From NCBI GenBank assembly GCA_009914575.1, contig WNEB01000026.1, forward strand, positions 1 to 12,343: 12,343 nt of DNA, written 5' to 3'. The stretch is from Burkholderia gladioli (lineage in GTDB: Bacteria; Pseudomonadota; Gammaproteobacteria; Burkholderiales; Burkholderiaceae). Under the pieces are notes generated by a model. The model was given only the letters and a program-made list of their open reading frames with translations, made no database searches and was not told the DNA's origin. Numbering within the stretch: position 1 is the stretch's first letter; the number at the start of each line of letters is the position of its first letter. Below, in pieces: positions 6,272 through 12,343 of this stretch. The position numbers and the translations under genes were made by a program.

Positions 6272-6581
6272 GCCCGAATGCATCTCGACCGGCGCGCAGC
6301 GCGCCCGCGCGCGCGGCCGGATCGGCCGGCCACAGCGCCTGCGCCGGATGACGCTCGGCGAGCGTCTCGGCGATCGCGAGCGAATCCCAGATCGCGTGAC
6401 CAACGTCGTCGATCAGGCACGGCACCTTGCCGGACGGCGAGACCGCGCGGATCTGCTGGTCGGTGTCGGGCGTGCGCAGCGCGATCAGCGTCTCGTCGAA
6501 CGCGATGCCGAAATGGCGCATCAGCACCCACGGTCGCATCGACCAGGACGAGTAGTTTTTGTCACCGATGATCAGTTGCAT
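6272..6581 (-). pseudogene. Glutathione S-transferase, 3' end removed and frameshifted
   Basis: The first half of a cytosolic glutathione S-transferase, which would conjugate or reduce substrates with glutathione. MQLIIGDKNYSSWSMRPWVL opens the thioredoxin-like N-terminal domain. It includes SPSGKVPCLID, with the conserved cis-Pro region that binds glutathione, and AIWDSLAIAETLAERHP. After WPADPAARAGALRA the frame gives unrelated residues. The next frame gives VEMHSG, the expected start of the helical C-terminal domain, so one extra base (probably C) lies near 6292. The coding sequence then stops at the element, leaving about 106 of the usual 210 or so residues. The start has a plausible ribosome binding site (GAGG, read on the minus strand). 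It is a relic either way. The upstream neighbour on the same strand is the broken epimerase gene, 99 bp away. Confidence 0.85.
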
Positions 6582-6680
6582 GCTTGCCTCGTGCGGTTCG
6601 TTCAGGATTCGGAAAAAGGCGCGGGCCGGGCCGGCGGGGGTGCGGCGCGCGCCCGGCAGCCGGTTCGGCGGCGCCGGTCG

Positions 6681-7611
6681 CTATCGGCGCGCGCGCCAGG
6701 CGTCGTGCCGCGTGCCGCCGACGCCCGCGCCGAGATAGCCGGGCGCGACGCCCTCGATGCTGGCCGGCCGGATGCCGAGTTCGGGCGCGAGCGGCCCGTG
6801 CATCACGTTCGGCACGCGCATCGACGCCAGGTTGTCGCGCGTGAGCAGCGGCTCGCCGGGCAGGCGCTCGATCCGTGCCGCGCGCCCGGTCAGCGCGCCG
6901 CAATAGCGCACCAGGTGTTCGAGCGTGTAGACGCGCGGGCCCGCCCAGTTCGTAGGTGGCGCCGCGCGCCTCGCGCAGGCTGCACGCCATGCGCAGCGCC
7001 TGCGCGACGTCGCCGACGTAGACCGGCTGGAACTGCGCGTCGGGCATCGCGAGCGGCAGCACCGGCAGCACCGGCAGCAGCCGCTGCAGGCGCGCGAAGG
7101 TGGTCAGAAACGAATCGCCGGGGCCGAACACGACCGACGGTCGCAGCACCGTGACCGCCAGCGCGCCGCCCGACGCATCGGCCGCCGCATGCAGCGCGGC
7201 CTCGCCGTCGCCCTTCGAGCGCAGATACATGCTCGGCCCGCCGGGATCGGCGCCGAGCGCGCTGACGTGCACGAGCCGCGGCACGCCCGTCTCGACGCAG
7301 GCAGCGGCCAGCGCGGCGGGCAGCGCGACATGCGCCGCGCGAAACCCTTCGCCGTAGGGGTGCCCGTGGCCGCCGTGCAGCGTGCCGACCAGATTGACGA
7401 CGACATCCGCGCCCGCCACGACACGCGCGAGCGAGCCGGGGTCGAACCCGCCGGCTTCGGCGATGTCCACGGCCAGCATCGCGAGATGCCGCGCGTGCTC
7501 GCGGCGTCGCGCCGCGATCCGCACCGCGCAGCCGTCGCGCAGCAGCGTGGCGACGAGCCGGGCGCCGATGAAGCCGGTGCCGCCGACGAGCGCGACGATA
7601 GGACGATCCAT
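6681..7611 (-). pseudogene. NAD-dependent epimerase-like protein (NDUFA9/complex I-associated family), frameshifted
   Basis: A short-chain dehydrogenase-like protein of the atypical SDR group that includes the complex I accessory subunit NDUFA9. The substrate of bacterial members is not established. The Rossmann NAD(P) site GGTGFIGARL is at residues 10-19. VVNLVGTLHGG, VHVSALGAD, YLRSKGDGE (a YxxxK pattern) and VTVLRPSVVFGPGD follow. After ATYELGG (near 6945) the frame is lost. One base less in the GGGCCCGCGCG tract would restore a Val-Tyr-Thr-Leu-Glu-His-Leu-type continuation into RYCGALTGRAARIERLPGEP and on to DAWRARR, stop at 6681. The repaired length is about 309 residues, close to the usual 310-320. 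GGGAGGCT (7616-7623, minus strand) is a good ribosome binding site. It lies 102 bp after slt and could share its transcript. It may be a real pseudogene or a homopolymer sequencing error. Confidence 0.8.
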
Positions 7612-7713
7612 GAGCGAGCCTCCCGTCAGATGTCGAAACGGCGCGCCGACGGGGCCGCGAAACCGGGCGCCTCGCCGCCATACCGGGCCGCGCGACTCAC
7701 CCGGTCAGGGCGC

Positions 7714-9666
7714 TCAGGGCGCGACGAAGCCGAGCCGCGCCTTCAGCGATTCGGGCTTGCCCTCGAACAGCGCCGCGTAATAGGTGGTGTTCGACAGCAC
7801 GTTCTTCACGTAATCGCGCGTTTCGTTGAACGGGATGGTTTCCGCGAAGATCGCGCCCTCGACCGGCTGCGTGAGCGCCTGCCGCCACTGGCGCGGCCGG
7901 CCCGGCCCGGCGTTGTAGCCGGCCGTGGCCAGCACGGCCGAATTGTCGAACTTCTGATAGATGTCCGACAGATACCAGGTGCCGAGCTGGATGTTGGTGT
8001 CGATGTCGTGCATCTGCGCGCGCGTGATGCCGCCCAGGCCGATCTTCTTCGCCACCATCTGCGCCGTGGCCGGCATCAGCTGCATGAGCCCGCCCGCGCC
8101 CACCGACGATTTCGCGTTGGTGATGAAGCGCGATTCCTGGCGGATCAGCCCGTAGGCCCATTCGACGTCGAGGCCGTTGGTCTGCGCGTAGCGCTCGACG
8201 ATCGGCCGGTACGGCGACGGGTAGCGCAGCGTGAAATCGTGCATCGCCGTCGTGCGGTCGGTCGTGTTGACGGTGCGGTCGAGCATGTCGATGCGCTTCG
8301 CGTACTCGGCGGCGGCCAGCAGTTGCCGGTCGGTCATGCCGCGCAGCGGCCAGTTCCATTCGCGGTTGCCTTCGAGGCGCAGGTTCAGCGCGTAGAAGCG
8401 GCGCGCCAGCGCGAAGCCGGGCACCTGGCTCATCGCATCGACCTCGGAGTCGCTCACCGTGGTGCGCGGCGGAATCACGGTCTGCTGACCCAGTTCCTCG
8501 GCCGACAGCTGGCCGTAGAAATCGAAGCGGCCCGCGACCTGGTCGAAATCGCGCTTGGCGCCGGCCGCGTCGCCGGCCTGTTTCAGCGCGCGACCGTGCC
8601 AGTACAGCCACGAAGGCTGCGCGCGCAGTTCGTCGGGCATCTGCTCGATCGACCAGCGCACCATCGGCCAGTCGCCGGCCAGCAGCGCGGCGCGCACGCG
8701 CCATTCGTAACCCTGCACCGACAGCGGCGCGCCGGTCGACTGCTTGTAATACTGCACGGCCATCGGCGAGCGCTTGACCGCGGCCTGCAGGCCAATCTCG
8801 CCCCAGGCGATCGCCTGCTCCGGCTTCGAGAACTGGCCGAGCGTGCCCATCATGCCGGCGGCCGCGTCGGGATCGTTGCGCGCCATGCGCGTGATCGCGA
8901 TCAGCGCGAGCTGACGCGAGGCGGCATCGCTGCCCACGCCGCGCGCGAGGAACAGCGGCGGCGCGCTGGCGGCCTGGTCGAGGCCGGCCGGGCGCTGGCC
9001 GAGCACGTCGACGATCTTGCCGGCGGTGCTCGTGTAGTTCTGTTCGTAGGCGAGCCGCGCCTGCGCCCAGACGTCGTCCGGCGAGAACTGGCGATTGAGG
9101 GCGAGCGCCGAGATCAGATCGACGCACGCATCGCCGTAATACTTCGGATCGACGAGCAGGCGCCGCGCCATGTCGGCCACGTTCTCGCCGCGCGAGGCGC
9201 GCGATTCGAGCGAGTAGCACTTGACCTGGGTGTCGTCGTCGAGCACGAAGCGCTTGTATTGCTCGTCGAAGTTGCGCCAGTCGTGGCGCGCGCCGAGCAC
9301 GAGCAGGTAATCGTTGCGCATGCGGTCGGCGATCGCCTGGCCGTCGTTGCGCTGCAGGAAGCTCAGCACCGGCGCGTCGGGCGCGTCGAGGCGCGCGTGG
9401 CCCGACGTGTCGAACAACTGCGGCTTGATCTGGAAATACTCGAGGTAGGTGGGCGCCGGATAATTCGGGATCATCGCGGCAAGCTGCGCGGCGCGCGCGG
9501 GATTGTTCGCGCGCGCGGATTCGCGCAACTGGACGAAAATCTGGTCGTCGTTCGACGAAACGTCGTCGACGGGCTGGGCGGCACACGCGGCTGCGCCTGC
9601 GGCCAGCACCACCGCCGACAGCGTGGTGGCGACCGCGCGATATACTCGGACGAGGCTGTTGGACAT
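7714..9666 (-). CDS. slt: Soluble lytic murein transglycosylase (Slt70 type)
   Basis: A periplasmic enzyme that cleaves the MurNAc-GlcNAc bond of peptidoglycan, giving 1,6-anhydro-muropeptides for turnover and recycling. The 650-residue protein starts MSNSLVRVYRAVATTLSAVV, a basic then hydrophobic signal peptide, with likely cleavage near AAACAAQ. A long alpha-helical superhelix (U and L domains, about residues 40-480) follows. The C-terminal SLT domain has EWAYGLIRQESRF with catalytic Glu about 511, VGAGGLMQLMPATAQ, and ATAGYNAGPGRPRQWR. Near the end NETRDYVKNVLSNTTYY matches the family. The frame is intact over nearly 2 kb. I chose ATG 9666 because the signal peptide starts there; the open frame extends 13 codons further into the divergent gene. 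The Cys before AAQ lacks a good lipobox, so a soluble protein is more likely than a lipoprotein. The divergent neighbour starts only 20 bp away. Confidence 0.95.
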   Translation of the reverse strand: MSNSLVRVYRAVATTLSAVVLAAGAAACAAQPVDDVSSNDDQIFVQLRESARANNPARAAQLAAMIPNYPAPTYLEYFQIKPQLFDTSGHARLDAPDAPVLSFLQRNDGQAIADRMRNDYLLVLGARHDWRNFDEQYKRFVLDDDTQVKCYSLESRASRGENVADMARRLLVDPKYYGDACVDLISALALNRQFSPDDVWAQARLAYEQNYTSTAGKIVDVLGQRPAGLDQAASAPPLFLARGVGSDAASRQLALIAITRMARNDPDAAAGMMGTLGQFSKPEQAIAWGEIGLQAAVKRSPMAVQYYKQSTGAPLSVQGYEWRVRAALLAGDWPMVRWSIEQMPDELRAQPSWLYWHGRALKQAGDAAGAKRDFDQVAGRFDFYGQLSAEELGQQTVIPPRTTVSDSEVDAMSQVPGFALARRFYALNLRLEGNREWNWPLRGMTDRQLLAAAEYAKRIDMLDRTVNTTDRTTAMHDFTLRYPSPYRPIVERYAQTNGLDVEWAYGLIRQESRFITNAKSSVGAGGLMQLMPATAQMVAKKIGLGGITRAQMHDIDTNIQLGTWYLSDIYQKFDNSAVLATAGYNAGPGRPRQWRQALTQPVEGAIFAETIPFNETRDYVKNVLSNTTYYAALFEGKPESLKARLGFVAP

Positions 9667-9686
9667 CGTTTTGACTGGAGCACGAA

Positions 9687-10289
9687 GTGAGCGAAAGCAT
9701 AGCACGCCCCCCTGTCGTCAATCGCAAGCAAACGCTGCGCGAAACGCTCTCGCCGCTGCGTCGCGAAGCGAATCGCGACACGGTCGCGAACGCTGCGCTC
9801 GCGCACCGCATTCTCGATCTGCTCGGCAAGCATCCGCTGCTCACGGCGGGCTTCTACTGGCCGCTGCCGGGCGAGTTCGACGCACGCGAGGCGATCGCCG
9901 AATGGCTGCAGGACGACACGCGCCGGCGCGCCGCGCTGCCGGTGATCGCGCAGCCCTACACGCCGCTCTCGTTCCGCACCTGGTCGACCGATGCGCCGAT
10001 GCGCACCGGCCATCACCGCATCCCCGAACCGGCCGACGGCGCGCCCGTGGTGCCCGACCTGCTGCTGATTCCGTGCGTCGGGTTCGACAAGCAGGGCTTC
10101 CGGCTCGGCTACGGCGACGGCTATTACGACCGCACGCTGGCCGCCTGGCCGAACGACGCGTTGCCGGTCACGATCGGCGTGGCCTACGAGGTGTCGGCGA
10201 TCGAAGCGCTGCCGCGCGAATCGCACGACCGCCCGCTCGACTGGATCGTCACCGAGTGCTACGCGTACCGGTCGGGCTCGACCGGCTGA
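9687..10289 (+). CDS. 5-formyltetrahydrofolate cyclo-ligase (methenyl-THF synthetase)
   Basis: This enzyme converts 5-formyl-THF (folinate) to 5,10-methenyl-THF with ATP, returning a storage or inhibitory folate to one-carbon metabolism in the cytoplasm. The 200-residue product has the family length and the signature GFDKQGFRLGYGDGYYDR near residues 132-149. Upstream are FYWPLPGEFD, typical of the N-terminal part, and VVPDLLLIPCVGFD. The start is GTG 9687, supported by GGAG at 9677-9680 with 6-nt spacing and by absence of an in-frame ATG nearby. Because slt begins 20 bp away on the other strand, its promoter must lie within the slt signal-peptide region. TATACT at 9641-9646 is a possible -10, but no good -35 is present. 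In many proteobacteria this gene (ygfA) follows 6S RNA; I do not see a 6S RNA here. It ends 28 bp before the convergent regulator gene. Confidence 0.93.
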   Translation: MSESIARPPVVNRKQTLRETLSPLRREANRDTVANAALAHRILDLLGKHPLLTAGFYWPLPGEFDAREAIAEWLQDDTRRRAALPVIAQPYTPLSFRTWSTDAPMRTGHHRIPEPADGAPVVPDLLLIPCVGFDKQGFRLGYGDGYYDRTLAAWPNDALPVTIGVAYEVSAIEALPRESHDRPLDWIVTECYAYRSGSTG

Positions 10290-10317
10290 TCTGCCTGAGT
10301 TGTCGGCATCATCGGCG

Positions 10318-10852
10318 TCACAGCGACGCGGCGGCCCGCGCCGCCGTGTCGTACAGCCCCGACGCGCTGCGCAGCAATTGCGCGGCCTCGCCGATCTGGG
10401 CGTTGGTCAGGCCGCTGTCGCGCAGCGTGTCGATCAGGCAGCGCTCGCGCACCTCGCGGTAGCGTTCGCACAGCGCCCGTCCCTCGGGCGTCACCGAGAA
10501 CAGCACTTCCTTGCCCGATTTCTCCCCGGCCACGTAGCCGCGCGCGGCGAGCTTCTTCAGCGCGTAGGTGGCGACGTGCGTATCCTCGATATTCAGCACG
10601 AAGCCAGATGTCGGCCAGCTTATTCGCGCGGTCGCGATGGCCGACGTGGTGCAGCAGCGAGACCTCGATCGCGGTCATGTCCTTCGCGCCGGCGGCGGCC
10701 ATGCAGCGCACCATCCAGCGGTTGAACGCATTGCCCGCCATCAGCCCGTACTCGAGCTCGGACAGTTCGACGCTTTCGTTCGAGACGAGATGCTCGGCCG
10801 AGACGATCTGGGTCGGATGGCGTTGGGTGATGTCGGTCACGTCGGGAACCAT
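10318..10852 (-). pseudogene. MarR-type winged-helix regulator, frameshifted
   Basis: A winged-helix DNA-binding regulator, probably dimeric. The 5' part encodes VELSELEYGLMAGNAFNRWM and then MTAIEVSLLHHVGHRDRANK, followed by LADI, the first half of the helix-turn-helix. The frame breaks near 10605. With one G fewer, ATCTGGCTTC becomes Ile-Cys-Phe and continues into VLNIEDTHVATYALKKLAAR, the recognition helix, and GYVAGEKSGKEVLFSVTPEG, the wing. The 3' part ends YDTAARAAASL. The repaired protein would have about 177 residues if it begins at the ATG at 10852. That start is uncertain because no clear ribosome binding site precedes it. It is transcribed divergently from pxpB across an AT-rich spacer, so it may have controlled the oxoprolinase genes (inference from position only). 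The break separates the two halves of the DNA-binding domain. Confidence 0.8.
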
Positions 10853-10906
10853 GGGAGACGAAAAACTGCCGCATTGTACGCCAGATCGATGGGCCGTCCG
10901 GCCATT

Positions 10907-10957
10907 TTGCAAAATTCTTATCTATAAATTATCGACAATTTATTGATGTTGTATCAT
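10907..10957. promoter_or_regulatory. AT-rich divergent control region with operator-like palindromes
   Basis: The 134-bp spacer between the regulator and pxpB holds a roughly 50-bp AT-rich block, a sharp change from its surroundings. ATAAATT (10924-10930) and AATTTAT (10937-10943) are perfect 7-bp inverted arms around ATCGAC. The centre, ATTATCGACAAT, is itself a near-palindrome. TGAT (10944-10947) and ATCA (10953-10956) form a second inverted pair. Possible promoter boxes overlap these: TTATCG and TATCAT with 17-bp spacing on the plus strand, none of them strong. It fits a MarR- or GntR-type operator, but the binding protein is not shown by sequence. Confidence 0.5.
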
Positions 10958-10986
10958 CGCCTCGAACCGATGCCCGCGAGCCTCCC

Positions 10987-11645
10987 ATGACCGCTCCCCG
11001 TCTGTATCCGCTTGGCGATACCGCCGTCTGCTGCGAAGCGCCGCCGCCCGCCACGCTCGACTGCCAGCGGCGCGTCTGGGCGGCGGCCGCGGCTGCGCGC
11101 ACGTGGCCGCACGTGGTCGACGTGGTGCCCGGCATGAACAACCTGACGATCGTGTTCGATCCGCTCGCAACCTCGGCCGCCGCGCTGACACCGCGCCTCG
11201 ACGCCGCCTGGCGCGAGGCCGACCCGGCCGCCGGACCGGGCCGCGAGGTGGAAATCCCGGTGATCTACGGCGGAGAGGCCGGCCCCGATCTGGCGGCGGT
11301 GGCCGCCCACACCGGCCTCGCGCCGCGCGAGGTGGCCGAGCGCCACGCGGCCGGCGACTACGTGGTGTTCTTCCTCGGTTTCCAGCCCGGCTTCGCCTAC
11401 ATGGGCGGGCTGGAAGCCGCGCTGCACACGCCGCGCCGCACCGTGCCGCGCATCGAGGTGCCGGTCGGCTCGCGGTGGGCATCGGCGGCACGCAAACCGG
11501 CATCTATCCCGCCTCGGCGCCCGGCGGCTGGCAGTTGATCGGCCGCACCGCGCTGGCGCTGTTCGATCCCTCGCGCACGCCGCCCACGCTGCTGCAGCCG
11601 GGCGACCGCGTGCGTTTCAGCGTTTCGGAGGTGCACGGCGCATGA
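10987..11645 (+). pseudogene. pxpB: 5-oxoprolinase subunit B (PxpB/KipI), frameshifted
   Basis: PxpB, with PxpA and PxpC, forms the ATP-dependent 5-oxoprolinase that opens 5-oxo-L-proline (pyroglutamate) to glutamate; the family was earlier called KipI or allophanate hydrolase subunit 1. The start [20 protein letters not shown] is typical. [29 protein letters not shown] and [19 protein letters not shown] follow, then [10 protein letters not shown]. The frame is then lost near 11475. The next frame continues [20 protein letters not shown] to [12 protein letters not shown], so either one base is missing or two are extra in GGCTCGCGGTGG. The repaired length is about 218-219 residues, as usual. 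The break falls just before the conserved [11 protein letters not shown] motif, so the unrepaired product would lack the C-terminal third. Its stop overlaps the pxpC start by ATGA, showing the former translational coupling. Confidence 0.85.
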
Positions 11646-12029
11646 ATGCCCGCTCCGCTTCCGCCGGCATCGAAGTCCTGCGCGCCGGCCCGCTCTCCAC
11701 GGTGCAGGACGCCGACCGGCGCGGCTTTCGCCATCTCGGCGGCGCGCTCGGCGGCGCGCTCGACACGCTGGCGCTCGAAGTCGGCAACCGGCTGGTGGGC
11801 AACCGGCCCGACGCGACCGCCATCGAGATCACGTTCGGCCCGGCTGCGTTCCGCTGCCCGCGCGCCACCCGGATCGCCATCACCGGCACCGAATTCGGCG
11901 CGACGCTCGGCGAGCGCGCCGTCTATTCATGGTGGAGCCTGCCGGTCGCGGTCGGCGACACGCTGACGCTGCCCGCTGCCCAACACGGCATGCGCGGCTA
12001 CCTGTGCGTGGCCGGCGGCATCGACGTGC
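11642..12029 (+). pseudogene. pxpC: 5-oxoprolinase subunit C (PxpC/KipA), truncated by IS3 element
   Basis: The N-terminal part of PxpC, the partner of PxpB in 5-oxoprolinase (biotin-dependent carboxyltransferase-like, formerly allophanate hydrolase subunit 2). About 129 native codons remain. They include GIEVLRAGPLSTVQDADRRG, a hallmark opening, then FRHLGGALGGALDTLALEVG, then ITFGPAAFRCP, and finally GMRGYLCVAGGIDV. Full-length proteins have about 330-350 residues. After GGIDV (12028) the frame runs into the IS3 end and stops at 12043, adding Leu-Ile-Leu-Pro. The start overlaps the pxpB stop (ATGA). The missing 3' part and pxpA presumably lie beyond the insertion, outside the window, if they survive. 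Confidence 0.88.
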
Positions 12030-12343
12030 TGATCTTGCCCTGATTTACGGACACCCATCTAAGCGACATTGGCCAGCTCGTACTGCTCTGGGCTGAGGTA
12101 GCCCAGGGTCGAGTGCAGCCGGATCCGATTGTAGTCAACCTCAATGTAGTCAAACACATGAGCCTTGGCCTGCTCCCGTGTGGCGAGGTGTTCACCATGG
12201 ATGGCCTCGACCTTCAGACTGTGGTTCCAACTCTCCATTGCTGCGTTGTCGTAGCAGTTGCCTCTGGCACTCATGCTGGCGATCAAAGCGTATTGCTCCA
12301 ACAGGGCGCGGTGCTCGCGCGAGCAGTATTGGCTACCACGGTC
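12030..12343 (-). mobile_element. IS3-family insertion sequence, right end (runs off window)
   Basis: An insertion in pxpC whose transposase reads leftward, so the element's 3' end is at the left. The boundary is placed at TGATCTTGCCC (12030) because pxpC coding is plausible up to GTG-C and IS3 elements start with TG. TGATTTACGGACACCC at 12041 is an alternative terminus. The other end and the target duplication are outside the window. Confidence 0.75.
12059..12343 (-). CDS. IS3-family transposase OrfB, C-terminal part (cut by window edge)
   Basis: The last 94 codons of an OrfB transposase (integrase-core, DDE). The visible part begins [20 protein letters not shown] and continues [19 protein letters not shown]. 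The Asp of DRGSQY and the Glu of AMESW are separated by exactly 35 residues, the D(35)E spacing of IS3 enzymes. [17 protein letters not shown] near the end is the usual C-terminal signature. The stop (TAG at 12061-12059) is about 29 bp from the inferred element end. The first catalytic Asp and OrfA are beyond the window edge. The frame is intact here, so the copy may be active or recently inserted. The subgroup within IS3 is not determined. Confidence 0.92.
   Translation of the reverse strand, partial: DRGSQYCSREHRALLEQYALIASMSARGNCYDNAAMESWNHSLKVEAIHGEHLATREQAKAHVFDYIEVDYNRIRLHSTLGYLSPEQYELANVA

Noticed and set aside
4939..6351. A 470-codon plus-strand frame across the porin gene and element copy B
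   Set aside because: It is antisense to a clear porin and runs through the repeat into the GST remnant, with no recognisable domain.
7055..7080. Tandem CCGGCAGCA repeats
   Set aside because: Only about three imperfect units, coding for a Leu-Pro-Val run in the epimerase; no sign of a regulatory or variable repeat.
7189..9690. An open frame of more than 800 codons on the plus strand opposite slt and the epimerase
   Set aside because: It is a GC-bias shadow; the composition is Arg/Ala/Val/His-rich and it spans two unrelated real genes and their spacer.
9696..9721. Sigma-70 promoter for slt (TTGACG and TATGCT on the minus strand)
   Set aside because: The spacing is only 14 bp, too short for a confident call.
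1..12343. CRISPR array, riboswitch, or defence or secretion system
   Set aside because: No regularly spaced repeats, no recognisable aptamer and no defence-family motifs were found; the novelty here lies in the mobile elements.

Overview
The window is high-GC (mostly in the mid-60s percent by eye) and has the gene order gmk-rpoZ-spoT-tRNA-Arg-greB-porin, then an epimerase, a soluble lytic transglycosylase, 5-formyltetrahydrofolate cyclo-ligase and a pxpBC (5-oxoprolinase) cluster. The 67-residue omega subunit, the porin type and this gene order point to Burkholderia sensu stricto, perhaps near B. gladioli or B. glumae. The genus is recognised from memory of protein sequences; the species is a guess. 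The unusual part is the density of damage: four mobile-element pieces and six broken genes in 12.3 kb, while the core genes are intact.

Layout: (1) 1-286 is the 3' end of an ISL3-family insertion sequence, ending 5 bp before the gmk start codon. (2) gmk and rpoZ are intact. (3) 1266-1530 is a 265-bp non-coding element between rpoZ and spoT. Its ends match the ISL3 end, and it is flanked by a 7/8-matching 8-bp direct repeat, so it looks like a MITE moved by an ISL3-type transposase. (4) spoT is intact, followed by its terminator. A tRNA-Arg(ACG) with its own terminator lies on the minus strand, then greB and a shared bidirectional terminator. (5) A porin gene without its 5' end abuts a second, inverted copy of the element (6009-6271). 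On its other side is a glutathione S-transferase gene without its 3' end; this copy has no target duplication. (6) Next come an epimerase gene with a frameshift, an intact lytic transglycosylase (slt) and the divergent cyclo-ligase gene. (7) A frameshifted MarR-type regulator gene faces a frameshifted pxpB across an AT-rich, palindrome-bearing spacer. pxpC overlaps pxpB by 4 nt and is cut by an IS3-family element that runs off the window.

How the genes fit together: gmk, rpoZ and spoT link GMP/GDP supply, RNA polymerase and (p)ppGpp metabolism, and greB rescues backtracked polymerase. slt recycles peptidoglycan, the cyclo-ligase salvages 5-formyl-THF, and pxpBC with an unseen pxpA would have cleaved 5-oxoproline. 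About 6.4 kb of apparently essential or useful coding sequence carries no frameshift. About 3.9 kb of dispensable genes carries four frameshifts and three element-associated truncations. This suggests ongoing genome decay with transposon expansion, as in host-restricted Burkholderia symbionts. Assembly error in GC runs is the competing explanation.

The best candidate for something undescribed is the roughly 264-bp structured element: a likely ISL3-mobilised MITE that has inserted into a stringent-response operon and whose second copy sits at a gene-fusing rearrangement junction.
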